NCBI GenBank assembly: GCA_032988165.1
Contig: JANTQF010000283.1
Coordinates: 1-46,437, forward strand
DNA length: 46,437 nucleotides
Direction: 5' to 3'
DNA from: Emmonsiellopsis sp. PD_33
Taxonomy: Eukaryota > Ascomycota > Eurotiomycetes > Onygenales > Ajellomycetaceae
The notes under the pieces were generated by a model. The model was not told the DNA's origin. It ran no database searches and was given only the letters and a program-made list of their open reading frames with translations. Below, in pieces: positions 20,778 to 32,800 of the stretch. Each line of letters opens with the position of its first letter. Within the stretch, counting starts at the first letter, position 1. A program made the translations under genes and the position numbers.

Positions 20778-21096
20778 TGAAGTGGGGATAGGGTATGCAC
20801 ATCAGATGGCACTGAACAGGGCAGTGGCAAACATAAGAAAAGAATTGATATTGATGTTGAAGTAGAGGAATGTATTGACAGTCTATAGTACAAAACAACA
20901 TAATAATAGAATGATAAGGTAACACACAAAAGAAACAAAAGATCTATCTCAAAGAAGCATATACATGCATGAGAGAACCATGAATGAACAGATGAAGTCT
21001 CACTATAAAAGGAAAATATCTATCTTCATGGCTGCACTTGGTGGTGGAAAGCCTCAGTGAAAAATTGATCCAACCTGACAGTGGATCCCCACCACA
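20778..21096 (-). repeat. 5' LTR of the Gag-protease element
   Basis: The 319-bp partner of 16349-16667 starts TGAAGTGGGGATAGGG and ends GATCCCCACCACA, followed by the TTAT duplication (21097-21100). ORFs at 20728-20938 are composition effects at the LTR edge. Confidence 0.9.
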
Positions 21097-21244
21097 TTAT
21101 GAGAACTATTTTTTACCATCTAAAATACTAGTATACTTATATAATATAAAGGGCTATATCTACCTCATAACATTCTGCTTCTACACTGTATTTAATTCTC
21201 TACTCCTACTCATTTACCCTCTAACTCCAAGTAGAGGGGAAAAA

Positions 21245-21509
21245 TGTGAAGGGCTACACTCTTATATTTTATACTTATAGCTTGCCTGAACTTCACCTAT
21301 TCTTTAACTGCCTGATTGAATGAGGCCTCTAACCAGGCTTTTATATAAATATTTATTTACTCTAACTTTATATAAATCTTTTCCTTTTATATCATATAAT
21401 CCCACAATTTCTTTTTCTTTTTTCTTTCTTTCTCTAGTTATTAACTTATTATAATCTTGATTTTAGTGTATAGCTCACACAATCTATTAATTGGAGCACA
21501 CCTGTTACA
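21245..21509 (-). mobile_element. LTR relic (family Z-like)
   Basis: This 265-bp stretch starts TGTGAAGGGCTACAC and ends GCACACCTGTTACA. It matches the reverse complement of the 15489-15636 LTR at both ends, with extra AT-rich sequence inside. No target duplication was found. Confidence 0.6.
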
Positions 21510-21540
21510 GATACCTAATAAAGGTGATATATGAGATGTG

Positions 21541-21915
21541 TGAAGCTGGTAGCAAGAAGCTCAGTGTATTTACCCATGCATTCAATATAGTGTGATTGAT
21601 GAGTATGATCTACTCAAATTGAAGTATAGAGATTACTTAATTGAACAGTAAAATATCATAAGAGAAGTATGATCTGATCATAAATGACTCCAGTAATTTA
21701 GAATCAGGTTAAACATAAATTTTGATATTAACAGATCAAGTGGGAGGCTTTAATGTGAATTTGCAACTAAGTAACTATCAGGTAATAATTATTGCTGAGC
21801 TACTATATAATCTCAACATCATGCTCCAGATAATGGTATAACTCTACCACCTCAGGCAGGTATAGAAGATGTTTGTGTGGACACTATCTGTAGAGTATTC
21901 TTTTATTCACCCATG
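21541..21915 (+). pseudogene. SNF2-family helicase fragment (motifs V-VI)
   Basis: The plus strand reads ILITDQVGGFNVNLQL and then IMLQIMV*LYHLRQVQKMFV. These correspond to SNF2 motif V (GG.G.NLQ) and motif VI (QA..R.HR.GQ...V). The wording matches the large pseudogene at 29898-34122, so this is a truncated paralogue. Its motif VI is not split by the MITE found in the other copy. Several stops are present. Confidence 0.75.
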
Positions 21916-22360
21916 ACTTTCTTAAGGATAGCAAGCCTTTCTTTCAGGTGTCTCAGGAAGTCCTCAAAAGGAGCAGTCAGATAAGTAGGAGTCAGGACAG
22001 AAGCTAAAGTCAATATGAGTATGCAATTTTATTCAGCAATAAGGTCAATCTTGTTTACAAGCTATTAGATAAAGTTTCAGAATTCAGCATCAGGACCCTG
22101 AGAAGGGATGCTGTCTTCATGTAGAGGCTTCATGTTCATAATGAATTCAAAAGATTGTTCAGATTTGGAGAGTTTGAAGGGTTTAAAAAGTTCAGAGGAG
22201 AATCTCATGAGATATCAATATAGACCATCAGGGCTTTAGGGCCTTTTACTGACACATCATCTGGTAGAGCTGAACTGGTTGTATTTCAGATTTCAGAAGA
22301 GTTTACTATACATGCAAATTGCATTTAGAAGAATCTACTATATGTGTGAATCATACTGAA
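21916..22360 (-). other. Unassigned decayed coding-like segment
   Basis: On the minus strand the region 21905-22260 has a long semi-open frame including EFIMNMKPLHEDSIPSQGPD and FEDFLRHLKERLAILKKVMG. It looks like decayed protein-coding sequence. I do not recognise the family. It lies between the helicase fragment and the Ty3 relic. Confidence 0.35.
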
Positions 22361-24125
22361 AAGTCCTTATATGACTTCATAAGCATGGCCTCCTAGTTGA
22401 TATTAATAAATATGCATTTAAAGTTAAAGAAACTACCTACCTCAGCTTTATTATAGAGGCAGGAAAGGAAGTCTGCATAGACCCTAAGAAGGTTGCTGTA
22501 ATCATTGAATGTGAAGCCCCTACAACTATTAAAGATAAATGAGACTTTTTCAGCTTTACAAACTTCTACTAATATTTTATTCAAGAATTCTCCAACATCA
22601 TATGGTTGTTTACAGATCTCACACATAAAGACCAGTAGTTCCAGTGGACTAAAGACACTGAAAACACCTTTAAATGCCTCAAAAAGATGTTTATCTCCAT
22701 GCCAATGCTCATCTCCTTTGACCCCAATCACTCAATCAGTATAGAAACAGACTCCTCTGGCTATATAATAGATGGTACTCTCATGCAATGAGACAGCAAA
22801 GGCATTCTATAACCCTGCACCTTCATGTCTAAGAAATTGAGTCCTGCTGAAGTCAACTATGAGATCTATGATAAAGAATTACTTACTATCATTTAATATC
22901 TTGAAGAATGGGACTTCAAACTCCACAGTGTGGAAGATTTTAAGATCATTATAGATTACAAGAACCTCTAATATTTCACAACAACCTACAAACTCTCTAA
23001 ACATTAGATGCACTGGGCAGAGTTCCTCAGCCAATTCCATTTTACAATTTACTACTGCCCAGTCACTGAGAACTCTATGATAAATGCACTGTCTCACCAT
23101 AAACAAGATATACCTTCTAAAGATTCCAACACCCACTGAGTAAACTGCAAGCACTAATTGCTTGACCTCATAATAATTAAAGATTCTGAGACTACATCAC
23201 ATGGCATGATCTGCATATTACTCATATTCATGAGGATCACTGCAGACCCTGCAGAGAGAGCTTTCAATTCAGTCTTACTCCTACTAAAGAATCTCTGAGA
23301 GATTACAGCTATTTTGAATGAATAACTCAGTGAGATGATCAATATCATTAAGAGATAGAAATATTACTTTCCACCTAAATTACATGTTCATGTGGATATT
23401 GCCAAATGCATGGTTAACTGAGATAGCCTACTCTACTTTCAAGGGAGGTGATGAGTTCCTAATTCAGAACTGCTCCATACATGAATCATGTAGAAAACCT
23501 ATAATTCCCTCATAACTGGCTACCTAAGCTATAAAACTCTCTATCAAATACTTTCCTGAGATTTCTACTGATCTGACATGTTGCAGGACATCTAATGATT
23601 CATCTGAAATTACAACATGATACATCTACTAATCAACTACTGCCTGGTAAGACTGCTACTAGAGCCTCCTCAAGTCCCTTCTAATTTCTGAATATGTCTA
23701 CCACAATGTTGCCATCAATTTCACAGTTAGTCTCCCTAAGAGTGGAAATTGCACAAACATCCTCATTATCATCAACTACCTGAGTAAAGATGTCATCTTG
23801 GAATCATGTGAGAAAATGAATGTACCAACTATTATAGATGCTTTTAGGCTTCAAAGCCTATTCTACTACCAACATGGGCTACCTCATACAATCATCTCCA
23901 ATGATGGAACTCAGTTCATTAGAGCCCTGTAGGCCCACATATGTTAGCTTCTCAAGATCTCCCAGTACCTCTCAACTGCCTACTACCCTAAAACTGATGG
24001 CAGCACTGAACATATAATTCAAACAACTAAGACCTACCTCCAAAAGTTTTATTTATATGCTCAGAATGACTGGAATGAGCTCCTCCTGCATGCTAAACTC
24101 ACAATCAACTAGAGTGCAGATGAGG
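22360..24125 (+). pseudogene. Ty3/Gypsy pol relic: RT thumb, RNase H, integrase
   Basis: Reading on the plus strand, 22370-22730 gives the RT C-terminal region (KKVAVIIECEAPTTIK; FIQEFSNI). RNase H is at 22737-23145: ETDSSGYIIDGTL, LSPAEVNYEIYDKELLTII, WAEFLSQFHFTIYY. The integrase core is at about 23700-24120: a FT.SLPKSGN region, SNDGTQFI (second catalytic Asp), and DGSTEHIIQTTKTYLQ with the catalytic Glu. More than 20 in-frame stops (TAG, TGA, TAA from CAG, CGA, TGG or CAA) show it is dead. The 5' half (gag, protease, RT fingers/palm) and both LTRs are missing. It is not colinear with the Gag-protease element upstream. Confidence 0.88.
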
Positions 24126-24640
24126 CTGAATAATTTTGAGTTTAAAACTTGACTCAGACTTGAAATTACTTGTTTTTATTTGCCTTGAATAGGCCTACTT
24201 ATAACTTGGATATTCCTCGTTTTAAGCCTACAAAAACTCGGATATTTCAAATATTTTCTGGGTAATTTCAAAGCTATATAGAAGTATAGATTGAAGCCTT
24301 TTTGAAGCTTTTAGGATGATAATTATATAGTAGATATATCTAAAACTACTAATATTTTAATAAAATAGACTAATACTATGATTTTTAATGCTTTTTAATG
24401 GATTTTCTACTATTTTTATTATATTATAAGTCCATTTTGAACTATTTTTTCAAATTATCCCGAAAATATTCGAGTTTTTAGTCAAAATTACTCGATTTGA
24501 AGGTATATATATATAACTCAGACTTGACTCGCCTAGGGTTAGCCAGGCGAGTAACTCGCCTCAATATATATATATATATCAGCTCAGATACCCTTATATT
24601 AGATTCGACTTGGACTTGTCTGCAGTCTATCCCTGTGAGA
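24126..24640. repeat. AT-rich insert that keeps CpGs, with inverted ACTCGCC motifs
   Basis: About ten CpGs occur in this 500-bp stretch (CCTCGTT, ACTCGGAT, CCCGAAAATATTCGAG, ACTCGATTT, ATTCGACTT), unlike its surroundings. ACTCGCC, GGCGAGT and ACTCGCC occur in tandem at 24527-24533, 24546-24552 and 24554-24560 and can pair as small hairpins. Adjacent (TA)n runs are at 24504-24515 and 24565-24579. It abuts the integrase relic and may be a younger insertion. No target duplication was identified. Confidence 0.5.
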
Positions 24641-25533
24641 CTGAGAGAGACTTTTAGTAGATAATTGTAATAATAAATATAGGCATTTATTTGGTTAATA
24701 AGAAAGAATCATCAAACTTTGGTTCCTTATGCAACATGCAAGCTACATCTATAGACTCCATGAAAATCAGAATACTTACAAATAATACATCAATCAATTT
24801 AACTTTAATTGAAGCCAAGAAAGGTTAATTATTCTAATTAATGATCTATACCACAAGCTACATTTTCATCATTTAGATGGGCAATTTGCAGCACAAACTA
24901 TATCTATTATATTTAGTATAGAATATTCTATACTACATGTTGATATCATATCATCATTAATGTAAAGTTGTAAGATGATGTACCAACTAAAGTTAAATGT
25001 AGTCATATGAAAAATATACATATTCATTTATATATATATATATTGTGAGTGAAACACACTGGGATTCATTCAGAACAGCATTAGAGCAACTAGAATGTCC
25101 CACACTTTCTAACTTGAACATATAGGGAGTTCAGTTCAATCAGACAATAAGTGGAATAAATAGATAGTATGCCTGGACAGCTTGTATTATTCACTCTATA
25201 TTAAAGCTGGTAAGTACAAGGCAGCAGTATCAGGCTATTAATGATGAATACCTATTAAGTTATCTTAATGATTGTAATCACAGTAACTTATAGAATTAAC
25301 CACATTATGGAATGAACTGCATTGAGTAGGCTAGTCTTATATAAGGGTGGTTTAACTTCACCCTCCCTGTATTTTTCCTCCTTTAGCAACCTCTCTCATT
25401 GAACTGCCTCCAAACTCTGTTTTGCCTCCTCCCTTGTTTTTTAATATTGAACTGGGTTAGCTTTGAAATTCTACAATCTAGGTAATATACAATATTCTAA
25501 CATTGAACTTCTATTAAAATCAGTATACACACT
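24641..25533. other. AT-rich DNA without recognisable feature
   Basis: No homologous domain, RNA or repeat pair was recognised. A (TA)n run lies at 25029-25043. Stop codons are frequent in all frames. Confidence 0.5.
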
Positions 25534-27250
25534 GTGACACTCCACATCCTGATGTCTGAGTGTAGCTCCCCCCTTAGTGATCCTCCACCAGATGATCACT
25601 CTGATGGGAGTTATGAGGTTGGAAGTGATAAATTAACTAGAGACAATGAAACTCCAATCAATCAGGGTAGTGATGCAATGGAAAACCAGACTGATGAAGC
25701 ACATTCTGAGCCTCCTCAGAATACTATTAATAGTAATCTTATTGAGTTGGGAGATAACAATATATTCTTGCATAATACTCTAATAGGTATTGTAATTATC
25801 AATATTAGAGGTCTGAACTCTACCTGACCCAACTCTATATAAAATTGCAATATGTGGGATGATCACCTGCAGCATCTGAGAGAGTCATTTAAGACTAAAG
25901 AAATCAATAGATGTGGTGTAAATACCCATCTGAAAGCATCTCTATCCTGGAGTATTTTTAATCACTATGTTCAGAAGTTCACTAAGTCTCACCCAGGAGA
26001 GGCAGCTGTTCATACTGTAACTCAAATTAAGAATATACTTACTTATGAAATGAAGTAGATGATCTATCTTAATATCCTCACTAATATTACTAAATAATTA
26101 CTCATTCTGGAGGCAGGACAACATTGATGCCAAGTCCTGCTAAACTTAAATGCTGAGATTAAATTCAATGAGGAAAGTAAGAAGGAAATCATTAAGGAGG
26201 TATACATACAGTAACATACTCTTCTTATTGATTAAACTTTAGCTAAATACTGATGATTATGCTTTCAGGATTACTTCTAGTATTGCAAGCTATATAATGC
26301 AGACCTCTTATATAGTAATTATAACACTCTGGATAGCCTCTATACTAATAAGCACAAAGTATATCACTCAAATGATGATAGTGACTCTTTCTGTGCTATT
26401 ACACTGGAATTAGATGTTAAGGCTCCACTTGAATGTGTGAAACTTCTTTTAAATAAACATGTACTCTCAAAGTGGATTGAGATGACCTTTGGGACAAATA
26501 TCAACAATTTAAGTAGATGGACAATCATATTGCATAATGAGATAATACAGGCTACATTTATAGAGTATTTTTCCTTATCATATAGCTGCAAGACATTCAA
26601 CATTACACTGGCCAATAAAATTATTAGAGTAGTAGAACTACTTATTACTAATTCCATTAGAAATCCTTTCAGATGTTGAAGTTGTATTTCATAATAAGGT
26701 TGTAAGTGGTGAAGTGGATATCACCACTGTTGAGACTGAGCACATAAGGCTGAAACTCAGAACAGGGTCTAAGGGTTGTGAAACTACTCATTGCTATTAA
26801 TGGTGAAGTGCCTACTGCACTGGCCATGTGAGTTTTAGTTGTAGGATGACATTGATTATTAGATCATCACAAAAGCAGTTAATAAGTCTTGAAGGGACAG
26901 AATTTTTAGCAAGTGCATTATTGTTATCTATAGATAAGATTGATGCTGACTCAGCTGATTTCTTTGTCTGAGAACAATAAAGATGTATGGTAATAATATT
27001 GATAAAACCTGGATTTTCAATAAAAAGATAATAGCTGGAGTTGCACTTGGGCAAAGGAAATTAGGGTCAAATATACTCACTAGACTATTATGGAATGTCC
27101 AGTAAAGATATTGTCTAAGTTATAGCTATACATTTATCTTTATTGCAGCCCACAGACAGATTGAGAACATCAGAACTAATGAAGATGATAAAAAAGATGG
27201 TTAAAATAACAGTTCATCTTATAACTGGTAATCCCAGGCAAGACTGGCTG
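25534..27250 (+). pseudogene. Decayed gene of unknown family
   Basis: A long plus-strand frame is readable with only scattered stops: an acidic Ser/Asp-rich start (25534-25827), then DHLQHLRESFKTKEIN and SLSWSIFNHYVQKF (25852-26058). Further on come APLECVKLLLNKHVLSKWIE (about 26430-26480) and an open part to 26679. Around 27150-27270 another stretch reads RTSELMKMIKKMVKITVH. Stops are of the transition type seen in other pseudogenes here. I do not recognise the family. Helix-rich composition and an acidic N-terminus would fit a chromatin or transposon protein, but that is a guess. Confidence 0.45.
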
Positions 27251-27301
27251 GGTGGCTTTATTGTCCATGAACAAATATAAACTGCACTATTCTAAATGTG
27301 G

Positions 27302-27700
27302 GTAGGACTACAACTAAAAAAAAAAGTCCCCACTAGATTTGAATTCTAGAGTTTGTTCTGTGGAACTCCATGGGGTGTCATCAAGTTTCAAGGAAGAAAC
27401 CACTAGACCACTGAACCTAGAGAAGAACTGCAGTAATATCAATAAAACTGTACTTAGTAGATAGTAAATAAGAATTAAAAACCATGTGACTGCCACATAC
27501 AGTAAGATTGCAACTGAAGAAAAAAAAAAGTCCCTACTGAATTTGAACCCTAAAGTTTGTACCATAGAATTCCACAAGGAGAATTGTGGAATTCCAGGGT
27601 ATAAATTACTAGACCATTGAGTCTAGAGAAGAACCGCAGTAATATCAATAAAACTGTACTTAGTAGACATCTAATAAGAACTAAAAATCACATGCCTGCT
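27302..27700 (-). repeat. Tandem pair of tRNA-like (SINE-type) repeats
   Basis: Two direct units of about 200 bp (27302-27502 and 27503-27700) share an A-rich run before AGTCC, a tRNA-like core and the tail CAGTAATATCAATAAAACTG. On the minus strand each core has an A-box-like GTGGTCTAGTGGTTT or ATGGTCTAGTAATTT and a B-box-like GAATTCAAATC or GGGTTCAAATTC about 60-70 nt later. That spacing and order suggest a tRNA-derived SINE or a tandem tRNA pseudogene. I could not fold a full cloverleaf, and the anticodon is not assigned. ORF 27314-27577 is incidental. Confidence 0.45.
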
Positions 27701-28083
27701 GATGACTACCTCAGAACACCCTGATAGAATAAGTTATAAGAGTATGATCAGCAGTGAGAATAATAGACTTTTAAAATAATATTATAGGTATAGCATGAGG
27801 TTCTGCTCTATTATAACAGAGTGAAAGCTTTATTCTCTTGGTTGCTGGTACAGGGTGAGTTGGGTATGTTAGCCTGAGTATAGATATATATATATATTTT
27901 TTATATTTCACTCTATATATATATATTTTCTTTGTCATGACCACCATAAACACTAATCTGCTAACAATGAAAATAATAATACTTACATTAGAAAGCCCTG
28001 CATTCAGGCTATAAATTGATATCACTCTTATCTTCATTAAATGATAGATTATTATGTTAATATACTAGATAAAGTATAGAGTA

Positions 28084-28230
28084 TCTCCTTGACTAGCAGC
28101 AAGAATATTTTAGTGTCTCTCTTTCACTACCTGGGTTTAACCAACTAGTGACCTCATGTGGAAATATTCAAGGCTTTTTATTGATGGCAGAAAAAGGATG
28201 CTAAAATATTCTTACTGCCAGTTGAGGAGA
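28084..28230. mobile_element. 147-bp MITE with TA target duplication
   Basis: The left end TCTCCTTGACTAGCAGCAAG and the reverse complement of the right end TCTCCTCAACTGGCAGTAAG are imperfect terminal inverted repeats. They extend through GAATATTTTAG (about 32 bp). TA flanks both sides (28082-28083, 28231-28232), as expected for a Tc1/mariner-type non-autonomous element. Differences between the arms are mostly transitions. Confidence 0.75.
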
Positions 28231-28989
28231 TAAGCACTGAAAGCAGTATAAGGCTGACAGGGCAGCTTTGTTGTTTATAAATAAAGATAAATTAGACTAT
28301 TCTAAATATGGTAAGAATGCAATCAGAGCTTATTATCTCTAAATAAGGAATATAAAGCTTCTCAGTAAACTAATTCTATTACACCTAGCTGTATTCCTTA
28401 TTCATATTACTATACTAGATTGAGTTAGACTGAGTTTTGAGAGTTAAAGATCTCTCTCTTCCCTTTCTTACTCTTATACTCTATAATATTCTCACTGTTA
28501 AGTTCATAATGTCTGCATGCTTATCTCTAACAGATAAGTCTTTATATCTATACTAGTTAATATGCTATTCTCTTCTCAACAACTCTATTGTATTTAATAC
28601 CCTACCTTGCTTTGCTATCAGCTGAGGGAACTAGGCCAGTTGTGGTGTGACTTGGCAAAACAAGCTTTATATGGGCTAGTTTTAGCTGTATGATAAACTC
28701 ACTTCACCATGCTTATTAGCCATGAACAGTGGATTCCATGGGATTGCATGAGTAAAGAGAGTAAGTAGCCTTTCCTGATCTCTCAGTTTCTCATGTATTT
28801 TAACTAGTAAATGAAGTTATTAATAAAACTATCTATCTAATATTCTCTATTATATTCTTAAATTCTCTACAACACTCTTCACTTCACCCTTCAGGGAAGC
28901 ACTCAACTCTGAACTGATAGTAAATTTTTGTTAGATATAGATAATAACTTTAATCTCAAAACTCTTCATAATCGAAATAAACTACAGGG
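28231..28989. other. AT-rich DNA without recognisable gene
   Basis: The segment following the MITE (28260-28330) resembles 27240-27310 (GACTATTCTAAATATGGTAAG against CACTATTCTAAATGTGGGTAG), pointing to an older repeat on both sides. Nothing else is assigned up to the solo LTR. Confidence 0.4.
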
Positions 28990-29678
28990 TGTCATGCTGA
29001 ATGGCCTGGATTGCCTGGACTGCTATATCATGCCTATATCTATATAAGATTCAGCTAGCCACCTGCTCAATGCCTTCACTGCTTGATAGCTACCACATCA
29101 CAAGACTATTCTATCAATAACCATACCTATATCATAGGATGAGCTGAGAATAACTCTTAGTGGCTATCATATCCCCTTCTTCTCATTCTTACATACTTTC
29201 CCATGCATATCCTATTCATCACTATTGTTCTCTATTGATGATGACATGGCATGGAACTATGTTACTCCAAGAAGGCAGATCCTTTCCCTATTATATCCAC
29301 CCCACTCTGTATATAACTATTTTGCTTCCCCTCATTCTCATGGAGGTCAGCAATCAGCTACAATTCTTCTGAAGACATACCTTTTTCTTGCTCTAGCAAA
29401 CCACTCCATTCTTTCTCTCACATGGCATAATTACCTCCATCTATAGTGTCCCACTGGAGCTATTACCTCCACATCTAGTTATCCTTTGGAGCTATTACCT
29501 CCATATATTATTATCACTTGGAGCTAATCACTCCATATCAATATAGTAGCCAGAGCCTAGATAAGTCCCAGCCTCTGCTTAGCTGCTCTCACCCCTGCTA
29601 GCCTGACCAATTCATAGCTAAGACCTTAACATAGCACTTATTAGATGGCTTATCCCTGACTGGCCTGCCATCCTCACA
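28990..29678 (+). mobile_element. Solo LTR (family X), intact copy
   Basis: The 689-bp segment starts TGTCATGCTGAATGG and ends GCCATCCTCACA. Perfect 5-bp duplications CAGGG flank it (28985-28989 and 29679-29683). The inverted, interrupted copy is at 12642-13836. Overlapping ORFs at 29160-29446 carry no conserved motif. Confidence 0.88.
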
Positions 29679-29897
29679 CAGGGATTGAATATATAGAGAT
29701 ACTAATATTATCACTAAAATAGTATTTTTACTGCACCTGTTGTCTGCAGATAACATTTTATACTGAACATCTTTATATTGTTATTCACAGATAACTACAT
29801 TTTTAATACAGTTATTATCTATAGATAACAACCTCTCTTAATGAACTGCCTCCTGAAATGAACATCAACTAACTATTTTAAATACCAGTTTTAAACA

Positions 29898-32800
29898 ATG
29901 AACCCTTTGAAGCCTTCTAACACAGGTCTGAAGTCTTCTGATATAGATCTAAAGTCTCCCAACACAGGTTTAAAGTCTCCTAATATAGATCAGTCATCTC
30001 CACCTCTTGAAGGAGCTAACATCTAATAAGCCTCTATTCCAGCATCTAAAATGACAATAACCCAGAAGGCATCCACTACACAGCTCAGCAGAAATGCAGG
30101 CAAAAGAGCACTAAGGAAGAAGAAAGCTGAGACAATAATTACTGCTGAAGATGTTAAGTAGGCCTATGATTTCCTTCTAAAAGGGATTTACTGCTTCAAG
30201 TTTGGACTCAAATGTGCTGAATTTTATAGGAATTAAGGACTTATAGCTGGTTACTTGAAGCACTGTCTCAATATGGATACCCTTCATTTACTCTTCACAA
30301 AAAATCAATTGTTGTTTGAGGAGTACATTGTGCTATATGAGAACAGCTAGACAACCCTACTAGTGTTAATAAAATAGGGGGTAAAAGACCCTATAATGCT
30401 ATCTCTACTAAACTTTTTCAAGTTAGTTTATATGACATTTGATGTTGCACAGATCTTAGTCTCCTCAATAATAGAAATTAATTAGCAAGTAGTTTAGAAC
30501 TTATTTAATATCACTGAAATAAACATTATAGAATACTGTGCATTTCTGATAATCATCAATGTCAATCTTCATGTGCTCAATCAGAATGAAAACTAGTTCT
30601 TCCATTGCTATATATCAGATATCAAAGCTGAGGTTATATTATTAAACTTGGAGGATTTTTATAGGGCTTATGTGCTTTTGTATTATTAGCTATATATTAA
30701 TGTGAAATAAAAACAAAACAAGCAACCAGCAACATTAAATAAAATATGAGTTTAAAATAACACAGTCAAGTCAGTTATATATGTCAATGAGCTCCTCCCC
30801 AATGAACAGTATAACTCTGTGCAAGAATCTATTAAGGCTCTAGACAATCCAGATAATCTCAGCTTTAACTGGGATTTACCCTCTAACAATGAAGAGGTAA
30901 GTAAAGATGCAACTGACCTTTTTAAGGTAGTTAACTTATTATCTGAGGATAACAAGTCTAAAGTGAATGCACCCAAGATGAACCTACAAGTGAAACTTGC
31001 ACTAATAATACACCACTAAAAGTGCAAGCTGTATATGTATGTGATTAAGCACACAACAACTGAGGTAGATCATTAGATAGAAGGCCCATCACCTCTATAA
31101 AATTCAGATCAGGAAGTATTTAACATCATTAAGATTATAATGAATAGTGTAATGAATAAGGAGGCAGTTAAGGCATTATATGCATATAATGAAGTTGATC
31201 ACACAATAATAAGAGAGCTATCTCATGTCTGTTACAACACATCTATAGTTACCAATACATTGATGATGTTAAGCATGGAGGAAGATCAAGTGTTGACTCT
31301 AAATATACCACAATCTGTAAAGCTGCATTCTCATTAGGTTAATAGTCTGATAGCAATGTTTAAGATGGAACAGAAAAGTTTTTAAAAGATTCAAGATGAT
31401 AAGTCAGCCCTGCACACTGAGATTCTAGTAGACACTATGGGTCTTAGAAAGACATTAACCATATTATCTTTCATTTTGAAGGTATGGGATGTTGGTGTTC
31501 TCAATGGTAAAGAGCTAGATAGATTAACTATTATAATAATCCTATTAGTTACTACTTAATCATAGTAGAGTAATTATAGCAGGTTTTTACTACATTCATT
31601 ATCTTTATGATTTATAGGATCATTTTACTGAGGAAATAATTCAGTGTTCTCTTTACATTACATCTTAAAGATAATAATGGTAGAGGCACTAATACATTCA
31701 GAACAGTTAACACTCTACAAGCATAAGGCCACTAACCCTGATTGGATGGTATTTGTTATATTATATTTTATATTCTGAAAGTATTTCATTGAGGTCAAGA
31801 TGATAAAGGAGCCAGATATTGTAATAGATGATAATGAATTAAATGCCCTTCCTATGGATTTACATTCAGAATGTAAAGAAATGCATAAGGAATAGAAGAC
31901 TATTAGTAATAAGTTCTTATTATTTATAGATAATAAGTCATCAATGCTTAACTCTTTATTTATGAATAATAAGGACTCCTGCTCTGCTGCCCCTGAAACT
32001 AAAGATCTACTACTAATTAAAGAGATAACTATGTATAATAAGTATATTACAATACATCATTCAAAGTTCCCAGATTATATATATAGAGTGATTATTAATG
32101 AAGGGCATTGCCTCCATCATCCATTCTTCAGGATTTTACACACAGTGAAGCTACTTAAGCCAGACTTTCTCTGAGTGGTGTCAGCTAGCCCACTATTAAA
32201 TAAAACTAGAGATTTCTATCACTATGCACATTTATTTTATCCAACTAACCTCCAGATGCATTATCTAAATCTCAAGGAGTTCCTTAAATACCCAGCTATT
32301 AATAAGTTCCAATCAGTGTTGTCAGAGGAAGAGAAATTAAAGCTGTTTAATCCACTTTACATATAGTGACTTTCAACTAATAGATACATGGAACCTGACA
32401 CTACAGCTATTATTATTTCAAAGCTTTTGAAAATAATATTAATTTAAAGATCACAACAGATCATGATTGATGGTTAGCAAATTGAAGAGATTATTCTCTC
32501 AAAGCATATAAATGTAATAATCCTACAAATAAGCTCATAAGAGCAACTTAAGTATTATACTTTCCACCTCAAACATATGAAACAACCATTGATACTGGAT
32601 ACACTTAATGATAGTACCAACACTGCTATCCAGGACAGCATAAGAGTATGTACTTTGCAGGTTATGTCACTGTTTCTGAAAATCTCAGAGTTTCACAAAC
32701 ATGTAGGGTTGAAGAAGATAAGAGTAGTTACTCTCAAAAACTTGACTTTTCAGCTAGATTTTAGACTATCATTCTTTCTATATTATTATTATTTAGCTGA

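Larger units (their letters stand above)
16349..21096 (-). mobile_element. Complete LTR retroelement, Gag-protease only
   Basis: Two 319-bp direct LTRs (16349-16667 and 20778-21096) start TGAAG and end CACA or TACA. They are flanked by TTAT on both sides, a 4-bp target duplication. A purine-rich tract (reverse complement of 16668-16690, AGGGGGAGGGGAGATA) adjoins the low-coordinate LTR and TTGGTGCACACAATC follows the other, so the element reads on the minus strand. Gag and a retropepsin-like domain are readable in the internal 4.1 kb. I found no reverse transcriptase or integrase, so it was probably non-autonomous. The two LTRs differ mainly where an ancestral CpG became CA in one copy and TG in the other. 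Confidence 0.88.
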
